NCBI RefSeq assembly: GCF_928381705.1
Contig: NZ_CAKMSR010000001.1
Coordinates: 1 to 64,000, forward strand
DNA length: 64,000 nt
DNA from: Rothia nasimurium
Lineage (GTDB): Bacteria; Actinomycetota; Actinomycetes; Actinomycetales; Micrococcaceae
Direction of reading: 5' to 3'
The notes beneath the pieces were generated by a model. The model saw nothing but the letters and a program-made list of their open reading frames with translations, had not been told where the DNA came from and did no database searches. This document shows, in pieces, positions 7,974-15,604 of this stretch. The translations under genes and the position numbers were made by a program. Every line of letters starts with the position of its first letter. Positions within the stretch are counted from its first letter, which is position 1.

Positions 7974-9176
7974 ATGACTGCCCGCGTATCACGCCGCATC
8001 GGCGCTATCGCCCCCTCGGCCACCCTGGTCGTTGACGCTAAAGCTAAGGCCCTGAAGGCACAAGGACGCCCGGTGATTGGCTTCGGTGCGGGCGAGCCCG
8101 ACTTCCCCACCCCCGACTACATCGTGGACGCCGCCCGCAAGGCCCTCGATGACCCCGCTAACTTCCGCTACACCCAGGCTGCTGGTCTACCCGCCCTCAA
8201 GCAGGCAATCGTTGAGAAGACCAAGCGCGATTCCGGTATCGATATCGATGCCTCCCAGGTGATCGTGACCAACGGTGGCAAGCAGGCCGTCTACCAGGCC
8301 TTTGCCACCGTCATTGACGAAGGCGACGACGTGCTGCTACCCGCCCCCTATTGGACCACCTACCCCGAGGCTATCCGCCTGGCTGGCGGCAACCCCATCG
8401 AGGTCTTCGCGGGAGCCGACAAGGAATACAAGGTCACCCCCGACATGCTGGAGGCAGCCTACACCCCCGCCACCAAGGCTCTGATTTTTGTGTCCCCCTC
8501 TAACCCCACCGGTGCGGTCTACACCCCCGAAGAAACCAAGGCTATTGGCGAGTGGGCACTGGAGAAGGGCATCATCGTGCTCACCGACGAAATCTACGAG
8601 CACCTCACCTACGACGGTGTGCCCTTCACTTCCATCGTCAAGGCCGTGCCCGCCCTGGCTGAGAACACCGTCATTCTCAACGGTGTTGCCAAGACCTATG
8701 CCATGACCGGCTGGCGCGTGGGCTGGATGATTGCCCCCGCCGACATCACCAAGGCGGCAACCAACCTGCAGTCACATATGACCTCTAACGTCAACAACAT
8801 CGCCCAGCTGGCGGCACTTGAAGCTGTCTCGGGTTCCCTCGACGCCGTCAACGAGATGCATAAGGCCTTCGACCGCCGCCGCAAGACCATCGTTGAGGGG
8901 CTTAACGCTATCGAGGGCGTCCACTGCCCCACCCCCAAGGGTGCCTTCTACGCCTACGCCGACGTCACCGGCCTGCTGGGCAAGACCATTGCGGGTAAGA
9001 CCCCGCAGACCTCCGCTGAGCTTGCCGAAATCATTCTGGAAGAAGCCGAAGTAGCGGTTGTTCCCGGTGAGGCCTTCGGCCCCTCCGGCTACCTGCGCCT
9101 CTCCTACGCTCTGGGCGATGAAGACCTCGCCGAAGGCCTTGCCCGCATGCAGAAGCTGCTGGCAACCGCGCAGTAA
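7974..9176 (+). CDS. Class I pyridoxal-phosphate aminotransferase (aspartate aminotransferase-like)
   Basis: A 400-residue fold-type I aminotransferase: [10 protein letters not shown] near residue 40, [33 protein letters not shown], the PLP-lysine region [16 protein letters not shown] and the C-terminal GYLRLSYAL arginine that binds the substrate carboxylate. This set fits the bacterial AspAT Ib subgroup, which transfers the amino group of aspartate to 2-oxoglutarate; broader substrates are possible. Start ATG 7974 ([10 protein letters not shown]) matches family starts; an in-frame extension upstream has no support. Divergent from secE-nusG; followed by a palindromic element. Confidence 0.9.
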   Translation: MTARVSRRIGAIAPSATLVVDAKAKALKAQGRPVIGFGAGEPDFPTPDYIVDAARKALDDPANFRYTQAAGLPALKQAIVEKTKRDSGIDIDASQVIVTNGGKQAVYQAFATVIDEGDDVLLPAPYWTTYPEAIRLAGGNPIEVFAGADKEYKVTPDMLEAAYTPATKALIFVSPSNPTGAVYTPEETKAIGEWALEKGIIVLTDEIYEHLTYDGVPFTSIVKAVPALAENTVILNGVAKTYAMTGWRVGWMIAPADITKAATNLQSHMTSNVNNIAQLAALEAVSGSLDAVNEMHKAFDRRRKTIVEGLNAIEGVHCPTPKGAFYAYADVTGLLGKTIAGKTPQTSAELAEIILEEAEVAVVPGEAFGPSGYLRLSYALGDEDLAEGLARMQKLLATAQ

Positions 9177-9579
9177 TTTGCCTGACGCGGGTATACAGGC
9201 GCGTGCGCCTCAGTGGTACGCAGGACGCCAAGTAAGCGCGGCATATGAACCGAAAGCAAGCTGGCTCGGCGGCTGGCGTGAATCGCACCTGAGCGAAGCG
9301 AAGCTGCGAGAGGGTCGCTTGCGAAGGTTCATATGCCGCGCTATCTGTAATATCCGGAGTACCAGAAACTAGAATCCCTCCCGCCCCTAAAGTCGCATTT
9401 GACTCTTACTCAGCGACCCAAAACATACAGCGCAACCTACCCCACAGCTACCCAACGCAACCCCTCTTTACTACAATAGAAACCAACAAAGACCCACACT
9501 TTGGATTGCCTAAACGGGCAGAAACCCAACAGGGTCACCACCATCATTCCCCACCAGGAATAACACAAGGAGTTTCTCC
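9177..9579 (+). other. 403-nt gene-free region before pfkA
   Basis: Apart from palindromic element copy 1 (9235-9342) it holds an AC-rich stretch with a possible pfkA -10 TACAAT at 9472-9477, lacking a clear -35, and the pfkA ribosome site AAGGAG at 9567-9572. No open frame with coding character was seen. Confidence 0.5.
9235..9342 (+). repeat. Dispersed palindromic element, copy 1
   Basis: A 108-nt imperfect palindrome between the aminotransferase and pfkA. Outer arms of 17 bp pair perfectly (9235-9251 with 9326-9342, containing GGCATATGAACC/GGTTCATATGCC). The interior holds the core GGCTGGCGTGAATCGC (9271-9286), then TGAGCGAAGCGAA and GCGAGAGGGTCG, nearly identical to the interior at 29.05 kb, whereas the arms are unrelated. 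It lies about 60 nt past the aminotransferase stop, so it may end that transcript. Confidence 0.75.
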
Positions 9580-10611
9580 ATGAAGATCGGTCTGCTCACC
9601 TCCGGCGGCGACTGCCCCGGCCTGAACGCTGTTATCCGTGGCGCTGTGCTCAATGGCGTCAAGACCTATGGCGACGAGTTCGTTGGCTTCCGCGACGGTT
9701 GGCGCGGTGTTGTTGAAGGCGACTTCATGGATCTGCCCCGCACCAAGGTTCGCGGTCTGGCTCGTACCGGTGGCACCATTCTGGGTACGTCCCGCACTAA
9801 CCCCTTCGATGGCCCTAAGGGTGGCCCCGAGAACATCGAGATCATGATGGAGCGCAACGGTATCGACGCTATTGTCGCTATCGGCGGCGAGGGCACTCTG
9901 GCGGGTGCTAAGCGCCTGGCTGACGCGGGTCTGCCCGTGGTTGGTGTTCCCAAGACTATTGATAACGACCTGCAGGCAACCGACTACACTTTCGGTTTCG
10001 ACACCGCGGTTTCTATCGCAACCGATGCTCTGGACCGCCTGCGCACCACCGGCGAGTCCCACCACCGTGCCATGGTCGCTGAGGTTATGGGCCGTCACGT
10101 TGGTTGGATTGCCCTGCACTCCGGTATGTCCGGTGGCGCTCACGCTATTCTGATTCCCGAGGTTAAGGTCTCGATGGAAGAGGTTTCTGGCTGGGTCAAG
10201 GAAGTTCACGACCGCGGCCGCTCCCCCCTGATTGTTGTTGCTGAGGGCTTCATCCCCGAGGGCTTCGACGATGTGATGGCTGGTAAGGGCCAGGAGAAGG
10301 ACGGCCGCCCCCGCCTGGGCGGTATCGGCGACTGGGTTGCGCAGGAGATTGAGCGCATCACCGGCATTGAAACCCGTAACACCACCCTGGGTCATATCCA
10401 GCGCGGTGGCGCCCCCACCGGCTTTGACCGTGTGCTCTCCACCCGCCTGGGCATTCAGGTTGTCGACATGATTCACGACAAGGAGTGGGGCAAGATGGTT
10501 GCCCTGCAGGGCACCGAAATTAAGCGCGTTGACTTTGCTGAGGCCCTTAACGGCCTGAAGACCGTTCCGGTCCACCGCTACGAAGAGGCTAAGGTTCTCT
10601 TCGGCCGCTAG
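9580..10611 (+). CDS. pfkA: 6-phosphofructokinase, ATP type
   Basis: A 343-residue group III phosphofructokinase. GLLTSGGDCPGLNA opens the nucleotide site; GGEGTL carries glycine at the position that favours ATP over pyrophosphate (Asp there marks PPi enzymes), while PKTIDNDL has the lysine typical of this actinobacterial group. The substrate loop MGRHVGWIAL and the catalytic TIDND aspartate are intact. It phosphorylates fructose-6-phosphate in glycolysis. Strong ribosome site AAGGAG 8 nt upstream. Single-gene unit with its own terminator at 10633-10674. Confidence 0.95.
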   Translation: MKIGLLTSGGDCPGLNAVIRGAVLNGVKTYGDEFVGFRDGWRGVVEGDFMDLPRTKVRGLARTGGTILGTSRTNPFDGPKGGPENIEIMMERNGIDAIVAIGGEGTLAGAKRLADAGLPVVGVPKTIDNDLQATDYTFGFDTAVSIATDALDRLRTTGESHHRAMVAEVMGRHVGWIALHSGMSGGAHAILIPEVKVSMEEVSGWVKEVHDRGRSPLIVVAEGFIPEGFDDVMAGKGQEKDGRPRLGGIGDWVAQEIERITGIETRNTTLGHIQRGGAPTGFDRVLSTRLGIQVVDMIHDKEWGKMVALQGTEIKRVDFAEALNGLKTVPVHRYEEAKVLFGR

Positions 10612-10632
10612 GCCACACGCCTCATACTAGAA

Positions 10633-10674
10633 ATGACTGCCTCCCCAAGGATTCTTGGGGAGGCAGTCATTTTT
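10633..10674 (+). terminator. Terminator of pfkA
   Basis: A perfect 17-bp stem (10633-10649 with 10654-10670), 4-nt loop GATT, followed by TTTT. It sits 22 nt after the pfkA stop. Confidence 0.9.
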
Positions 10675-10733
10675 ATGGGCACTTGTTTTACCGTGTCTGT
10701 GCCGTATCTACCGTGGTGTGGGCTCAGAGAACT

Positions 10734-11876
10734 CTAGCGCAGAAAGTCCCCCATGTTCCGGCGTCCTGCCACCTGGCCGGCGTCCGGAGCAACAATCACG
10801 GTCTGGGTGGCGGCGTACTGGCTGGTTGCGGGGTTGCCGTCGGCGTCCGTATCTCCCCCGTCCACCACGCGCAGGGTGGCGGCGGGGTCAACCGAGCGTT
10901 TCAGGACGGCCAGGGCGATAGGCCCAGCCTCGTGGTGCAGGGCCACCGAGGTCACGGTGCCCACCTTCTTCTCGCCGTTCATCACGGCAGAACCGGCAGC
11001 GGGCAGGGTGTGCTCGGAGCCGTCCAGGTCGAGGAAGGTCAGGCGGCGGGGCGGGTGCCCCAGGTTGTGCACGCGGGCCACGGTCTCCTGGCCCTTGTAG
11101 CAGCCCTTCTCCAGGTGCACGGCGGTACGGAGCAGGTCGAGCTCGTGGGGGATGGTCTTCTCGTCGGAGTCCACGCCCACGCGCGGGCGCCAGGCCTCAA
11201 TGCGCAGAGCTTCAGCGGCCCAGACCCCAGCCAGCTGGGCTCCTTCGACCGCATCGAGTAGGCGGTGGGCGGGCACGATGGTCAGGTAGCGGCGGTAGGC
11301 GGACGCCGGGTGCTCGCCTTCCCCAGCGGACGCGTAGGTGTAGCCCCCGGGGGCAATACCGGCGCTCCAGGGGTCAGTCCAGACGATACCGCCTGCCAGC
11401 ACGGCGTCCGCGCCCTCAGCCTCGCGCGGGTCAAGGGTGGAACCCAGCACCGCGTGGGTTTCAGTACGGTCGGTAATCTCAACGCGCAGCATGAACTTCA
11501 TGCGGTTCAAATACTCGACCAGGGGCGCAGCCTGGTCCCGTTCGGTGATCAGCCAGACCGCGCCGTCCTTCTCAACAGCAAAAGCAGAGAACTCGATGCG
11601 GCCCTGCGGGGTCAGCAGAAGAAGCTCGGTGGAGTCCCCCTCCCCCAGCCCGGCTAGGACCTGGCTTGAGAGGGTGGTCAGCCAGCTCAGGCGGTCCTCG
11701 CCCGCAACCGTTACCACGCCCAGGTTGGAGTGGTCAACCAGGGCAAGCCGGGTACGGCGGGCCAGGGCCCGCTGCTCAGCAACCGGGTCGCCGTAGTGGG
11801 CAGCGACCCCGGCGTCCGCCCCGGACGCCGCAAAAGCACCCGGGCGAGACAGCAGGGGACTACGGTAGGCAGTCAC
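10734..11876 (-). CDS. ygfZ: YgfZ/GcvT-like folate-binding protein
   Basis: A 380-residue GcvT-fold protein bearing the YgfZ signature KGCYKGQE (around residue 255) in the context HLEKGCYKGQETVAR. YgfZ proteins bind tetrahydrofolate and help mature or repair iron-sulfur enzymes. The start is a GTG at 11876 that overlaps the stop of the upstream nitrobindin-like gene by one base (TAGTG), indicating translational coupling. This two-gene arrangement is common in actinobacteria. Confidence 0.88.
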   Translation of the reverse strand: MTAYRSPLLSRPGAFAASGADAGVAAHYGDPVAEQRALARRTRLALVDHSNLGVVTVAGEDRLSWLTTLSSQVLAGLGEGDSTELLLLTPQGRIEFSAFAVEKDGAVWLITERDQAAPLVEYLNRMKFMLRVEITDRTETHAVLGSTLDPREAEGADAVLAGGIVWTDPWSAGIAPGGYTYASAGEGEHPASAYRRYLTIVPAHRLLDAVEGAQLAGVWAAEALRIEAWRPRVGVDSDEKTIPHELDLLRTAVHLEKGCYKGQETVARVHNLGHPPRRLTFLDLDGSEHTLPAAGSAVMNGEKKVGTVTSVALHHEAGPIALAVLKRSVDPAATLRVVDGGDTDADGNPATSQYAATQTVIVAPDAGQVAGRRNMGDFLR

Positions 11877-12541
11877 TACTGGTCACCTGCAAGGTTTTCG
11901 CCGCCGAACATGGTAGTGCCCAGGTCTTCACCGGTCATGGACGAGGTCTTACGCAGCTCAGCCGAAGCGTGCTTCTCAAGCTTGCGGGTTTCGGGGTTAG
12001 CGGTTTCCCAGTCCCACATGAGGTTGCCGTTGACCAGGCCCCAAAGGCGTACAGAACCGGCGTAGTCCTTAGTGATGTCATCCTTAAGCATGTTGCCGGT
12101 CTGCATACGCACCACCGGGCCCTTAATCATGCCCACGTAGTTTTCGGTCAGACCGCCGGGGTGGGCGATGGTCGCCAGCAGGTTGAAGCCGCCGTCCTCG
12201 TTGCGCAGGGACTCAACGGACTCGGCGTCCTGGTGCACGGGAACCACATCAGCAGGCACCAGACCGGGGCCGACGTCGCCGTCCACCTGAGGGCGGTCAA
12301 TCTGCCAGAAGCCGGTCTCAACAGTGATGGTGCGCAGCTTCTGCCCCTGGTCATCGAGCAGGAAGCTCTCGGCGCGGTATTCGATGAAGGGCAGACCGTC
12401 CTGGCTGAAGGTAATAATCTGCCCGAAGGGAGTTGATTCTGCCCCCTCGTACCAGAGGGAGCCGGTACCCTCCCAGGTGCCCAGCAGCCAGGAGAAGGGC
12501 ACGAGTTCGGGGGTAAGGTTGGTGGGAATTTCAATAGCCAT
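11876..12541 (-). CDS. Nitrobindin-like heme-binding protein (FABP-like, DUF1794/THAP4 type)
   Basis: A 221-residue protein whose N-terminal part has the GxWxGxG barrel signature (FSWLLGTWEGTGSLW, ~residues 20-35) followed by FGQIITFSQDGLPFIEYRAE, typical of nitrobindin-like beta-barrels that bind heme and react with nitric oxide or peroxynitrite. The C-terminal half continues the barrel with an HxGG loop (AHPGGLTENYVG). No ribosome site precedes ATG 12541; a -10 hexamer 7 nt upstream suggests a leaderless mRNA. Coupled to ygfZ by a one-base overlap. Confidence 0.8.
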   Translation of the reverse strand: MAIEIPTNLTPELVPFSWLLGTWEGTGSLWYEGAESTPFGQIITFSQDGLPFIEYRAESFLLDDQGQKLRTITVETGFWQIDRPQVDGDVGPGLVPADVVPVHQDAESVESLRNEDGGFNLLATIAHPGGLTENYVGMIKGPVVRMQTGNMLKDDITKDYAGSVRLWGLVNGNLMWDWETANPETRKLEKHASAELRKTSSMTGEDLGTTMFGGENLAGDQ

Positions 12542-12548
12542 ACACACC

Positions 12549-12563
12549 AGTGTAACCAGTGTA
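12549..12563 (-). promoter_or_regulatory. Tandem -10 elements of the nitrobindin-like gene (leaderless)
   Basis: TACACT occurs twice in tandem on the minus strand (12549-12554 and 12558-12563, inside a repeated TTACACTGGT). The proximal copy ends 7 nt before ATG 12541, which would place the transcript start at or near the start codon. Confidence 0.4.
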
Positions 12564-12606
12564 ATCGGCAAACCAGTCCGAGGAGAGGGGCAGGTATAAG
12601 CAGCGA

Positions 12607-12763
12607 GGGGCGCCCCTCTGACGACTAACCTTCTCGCAGGCTCACTCTGGCTCGCAAGCTCGCCAGATTCGCGCCGAGATTATTTTCCTCGCGCGCTCGG
12701 AATCTCGACGCTCATCGCCTGCGATTCATGCCAGCCCCAGCCAGTCGTCTGCCGGGGCGCCCC
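12607..12763 (-). repeat. Dispersed palindromic element, copy 3 (divergent, inverted)
   Basis: A 157-nt nested palindrome: GGGGCGCCCC at both ends (12607-12616, 12754-12763), GACGACT/AGTCGTC (12620-12626, 12743-12749), TCGCAGGC/GCCTGCGA (12634-12641, 12717-12724) and an inner CGAGATT/AATCTCG hairpin. On the minus strand it carries GGCTGGCATGAATCGC (12721-12736), 15 of 16 bases shared with the core at 9.27 and 29.09 kb. The arms differ from both other copies. It lies between the terminator of the 12.9-kb genes and the nitrobindin-like gene. Confidence 0.6.
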
Positions 12764-12803
12764 CGCTGCTCCCTTCACCTTAGGTGCCCGAAATATAAAG
12801 AAA

Positions 12804-12836
12804 ACCGGCCCGCGCGCTACAGTGCGCGGGGCCGGT
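12804..12836 (-). terminator. Terminator of the small membrane gene pair
   Basis: A GC-rich stem (ACCGGCCC plus CGCGC paired with GCGCGGGGCCGGT, one bulged base) followed on the minus strand by TTTTCTTTATATTT. It lies 20 nt past the stop of the 37-residue gene. Confidence 0.8.
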
Positions 12837-12855
12837 GTCTAAGCCTGTGGGTTAC

Positions 12856-12969
12856 TTACTTCTGGCCACGGAAGAGGCCGGTGAGTACGAAACCGATGCA
12901 GGTGAAGATAGCCAGACCTGCCAGGCCCAGAAGGACGAGGAAGAAAATTTCAAGTGCAAGAATACTCAT
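12856..12969 (-). CDS. Small single-pass membrane protein, 37 residues
   Basis: A 114-nt frame encoding MSILALEIFFLVLLGLAG, a hydrophobic continuation and the basic end GLFRGQK. It is one transmembrane helix with a positive C-terminus. It starts 4 nt after the stop of the upstream membrane gene, with GGTAGGG before the ATG, and a strong terminator follows, so it is a real cistron of a two-gene operon. Function unknown; codon use matches neighbouring genes. Confidence 0.65.
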   Translation of the reverse strand: MSILALEIFFLVLLGLAGLAIFTCIGFVLTGLFRGQK

Positions 12970-12973
12970 ACCG

Positions 12974-13726
12974 CTACCCTACCACGCGAGTGAGGAAAGT
13001 CGCACACACATAGGCGATGACGCCGATAAATGCTACGGGTGTTACGCCCAGGGTGACAGCGCCACGGCGGGGCCCTTCCTTGGGGCCTGCCGAGACAACC
13101 CGGATGCCGATAAGTCCCAGCAGCAGACCGACGGCCAGGCCGATGGTGATGACGGGGTAGGCGGTTTCAACGTCCCTGGCCAGGATGGCTAGACCCACCC
13201 AGCCTGCCACAGAGACTGAGGCCAGCACACCCGAGACGCAGCTGATGACCGACTCCAGGCGCCCCACAGCGCCTTCGCCGCGGGCAAGTTCTGCCATGAA
13301 GCTTGCGACCACGCCCACCGCTGCGATAGCGGGCAGGAAGGCCAGGGGGGAATTGCCGGGATTGAGCCAGGAGTAGAGCAGGGAGGCTACGCCCGATATC
13401 AGCACGATGACGGAGTGGGAGGTGATGCGGCGGCGTCCACGCAGTTCGGCGATGCCGGTTGCTGCGGGCCAGCCGCCGGCGATGAGAAGGACGGCGCCCA
13501 ACCCGGCGAGTGCTGCGAGGTCGGGTGAGGTAGCTGCGGTGATGACCAAGGCTATGAGGGTGATGAGGGCTGAGAGTGCCACCAGTGTGTAGCGGGAGCG
13601 GCGGGTTGCCCCGATGCGCCCGATGGGGCCTTCGTAGACAGTTTTTTGGCGGGCTCGCCGTAGCTTGGTGAGTTCAGGTACGAAGGTGCGAATGGCACGG
13701 GTGTGGGTAGGCTCTTTGGTAGTCAC
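12974..13726 (-). CDS. Multi-pass membrane protein of unknown function
   Basis: A 250-residue integral membrane protein. After a basic cytoplasmic N-terminus (~residues 1-45, including KLRRARQKTVYEGPIGRIG) there are about seven hydrophobic helices in two-helix hairpins. I recognise no catalytic motif or transporter signature. GTG start at 13726. It is followed after 4 nt by the 37-residue membrane gene and is divergent from glnR. A housekeeping membrane protein of this family is plausible, no more. Confidence 0.65.
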   Translation of the reverse strand: MTTKEPTHTRAIRTFVPELTKLRRARQKTVYEGPIGRIGATRRSRYTLVALSALITLIALVITAATSPDLAALAGLGAVLLIAGGWPAATGIAELRGRRRITSHSVIVLISGVASLLYSWLNPGNSPLAFLPAIAAVGVVASFMAELARGEGAVGRLESVISCVSGVLASVSVAGWVGLAILARDVETAYPVITIGLAVGLLLGLIGIRVVSAGPKEGPRRGAVTLGVTPVAFIGVIAYVCATFLTRVVG

Positions 13727-13875
13727 GGGGGCGTTTCATCTTACTGTGTGGTGTACCGGGTGTGTGGGCGCCGGCGTCCTTCTTATCTTCCCGTATTACG
13801 AACCTGTTTATCAACGTCTGTACCCTGCGTTTTATACTGATGGTTGAGTTGACCTGTTCTAGGGAGTGGTTGAGC

Positions 13876-14562
13876 GTGCTGCATATTGTCGTATTGAGTG
13901 ATTCTGCGGCTGATGGCGCCGATGTCACTCAGTCGCTGGGGTTGTTGGCTCATCAGATATCGGTTCTTCCTCTGGGCGCTGCGCCGTCGATGGTGCAGGC
14001 TGCTGGGCCCGATGTGGTCTTGGTTGATGCCCGTGAGCAGTTGGTTGCGGCCCGTAACTGTGCCCAGTTGTTGAAGGGGTCTGGTTTTACTACGCCGCTG
14101 TTGATGGTGCTTACCGAGGGCGGTATGGCTGCGGTGGCGCCGCACTGGATGGTGGACGATATCGTGCTTGAGTCGGTGGGCCCGGCTGAGCTTGAGGCCC
14201 GTTTGAGGTTGCTGACGGCGCATGTGGCTGAGGAGGCTGAGCTTGAGAGCACGGTGATTCGGGCCGGTGGTATCACGGTCGATGAGGCCTCGTATTCGGC
14301 GCGTTTGCAGGGGTCGCCCCTGAACCTGACCTATAAAGAGTTTGAGTTGCTGAAGTTTTTGGTGCAGCACCCCGGGCGGGTTTTTACGCGTGCCCAGCTC
14401 CTCTCTGAGGTGTGGGGTTATGACTACTACGGTGGTACGCGCACGGTTGATGTGCATATTCGTCGTCTGCGGTCGAAGCTGGGCCCTGACCATGAGCAGT
14501 TGATTACGACGGTTCGCAATGTGGGATATAGCTTTAACTCGGCGCGGTCGGATTCTAGGTAG
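13876..14562 (+). CDS. glnR: GlnR-type nitrogen response regulator (OmpR/PhoB fold)
   Basis: A 228-residue response regulator. The receiver domain is atypical and GlnR-like: GLLAHQISVLPLGAAP, PDVVLVDAREQL and LTEGGMAAVAPHWMVDD. The C-terminal winged helix is canonical (LTYKEFELLKFLVQHPGRVF, TRAQLLSEVWGYDYYGGTRT, VDVHIRRLRSKLGP). GlnR controls nitrogen assimilation genes in actinobacteria and acts without a normal phosphorylation pocket. The GTG at 13876 is chosen (AGGGAG upstream), because residues before it do not match the family. Next to mshD, as in other actinobacteria. Confidence 0.88.
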   Translation: MLHIVVLSDSAADGADVTQSLGLLAHQISVLPLGAAPSMVQAAGPDVVLVDAREQLVAARNCAQLLKGSGFTTPLLMVLTEGGMAAVAPHWMVDDIVLESVGPAELEARLRLLTAHVAEEAELESTVIRAGGITVDEASYSARLQGSPLNLTYKEFELLKFLVQHPGRVFTRAQLLSEVWGYDYYGGTRTVDVHIRRLRSKLGPDHEQLITTVRNVGYSFNSARSDSR

Positions 14563-14597
14563 GCTTAGAGGAGCTGCGATGTGTGTAGGAGGCGCGT

Positions 14598-15569
14598 GTG
14601 GTCTATGAAATTGTTTCACCCAAGGTTTCGGGTGTTGTGCTAGCTGATTTTGAGCGGTTGGCTGAGCTGGCCCGGCGGCAGGACGGCACCTCCCCCTTCT
14701 CTGAGCAGACCTTTGTTGAGCTGCGCAAGGCAGCTGCGGGGGCGGACGCCGGTGTGCGGCTTTTTGAGGCCCGGCAGGCTGGTGCACCCCTAGGTTTCGC
14801 CGCCCTGGTGAGGGAGGGCGAGCTCTGGGTGCTGGAGGCCGCTGTCGCCCCCGAGGCCCGTGGCCAGGGCCTTGGCTCGGCCCTGATAGGCGCGGCGGTT
14901 GAGGCTGCCGGTGACGAGCCGCTTCGGGCCTGGGTACACGGTGGTTCTGATACATCTAGCCCTGCCCTGCAGGCGGCAACCCACCTGGCCGATAAGCTGG
15001 GCTGGCGCCCTACCCGCGAACTCTACAAGCTGGGTCTGGCCCTGACCGACGAGGCGCGGGCGAGCGTCCGCGCCGCTGCCCAGGCCCGCCCCCTCCCCGC
15101 TGGCCTAACGCTGACCACCTACACCCCCGACCTGGCTGAGGCCTGGGTGCAGGTCAACGCCCAGGCCTTTGCCCACCACCCCGAGCAGGGGCGGCTAACC
15201 CTCGATGACCTTGCGGCCCGCACCGACTCTGACTGGTTCCGCCCAGAAGGGTTCTTCCTGGCGGTAGAAAAGGACGGGCAGCTGGCAGGCTTCCACTGGA
15301 CCAAGATTCCTACCGGCCAGGGCGAGCGCCCCGAAGGGGAAGTCTACGCGGTAGGCATCGCGCCCACCTGGCAGGGTAAGGGGCTGGGTAAGGCCCTGAC
15401 CCTAGCCGGTATGGCCTACCTAGACGATGCTACCGACGAGTCCGGCACCCCCCTTGACCGCATCGTCCTCTATGTCGATGCCGACAACACCGCCGCTGTA
15501 GCCCTCTACCGCTCCCTCGGCTTTACACCCCTCACCATCGACCGACAGTACGCACCTGCCCACCCCTAA
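14598..15569 (+). CDS. mshD: Mycothiol synthase
   Basis: A 323-residue protein of two tandem GNAT domains. The first has [15 protein letters not shown] (~residues 85-100) and the second [17 protein letters not shown] plus [19 protein letters not shown], the acetyl-CoA-binding pattern of MshD. The enzyme acetylates Cys-GlcN-Ins, the last step of mycothiol synthesis, the low-molecular-weight thiol of actinobacteria. GTG start at 14598 with TAGGAGG upstream. It follows glnR by 35 nt and precedes ppk by 35 nt, probably one operon. Confidence 0.93.
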   Translation: MVYEIVSPKVSGVVLADFERLAELARRQDGTSPFSEQTFVELRKAAAGADAGVRLFEARQAGAPLGFAALVREGELWVLEAAVAPEARGQGLGSALIGAAVEAAGDEPLRAWVHGGSDTSSPALQAATHLADKLGWRPTRELYKLGLALTDEARASVRAAAQARPLPAGLTLTTYTPDLAEAWVQVNAQAFAHHPEQGRLTLDDLAARTDSDWFRPEGFFLAVEKDGQLAGFHWTKIPTGQGERPEGEVYAVGIAPTWQGKGLGKALTLAGMAYLDDATDESGTPLDRIVLYVDADNTAAVALYRSLGFTPLTIDRQYAPAHP

Positions 15570-15604
15570 TCTTTACCACCGCCCCTCGCATTGAAAGGCA
15601 CACC

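Noticed and set aside
9544-10575. A 343-codon minus-strand frame opposite pfkA
   Set aside because: Mirror image of a highly biased, strongly conserved gene; no start signals or recognisable motifs.
13783-14955. A 390-codon minus-strand frame opposite glnR and mshD
   Set aside because: Covers two genes with convincing homology on the other strand and has an Arg/His/Pro-rich artefact composition.
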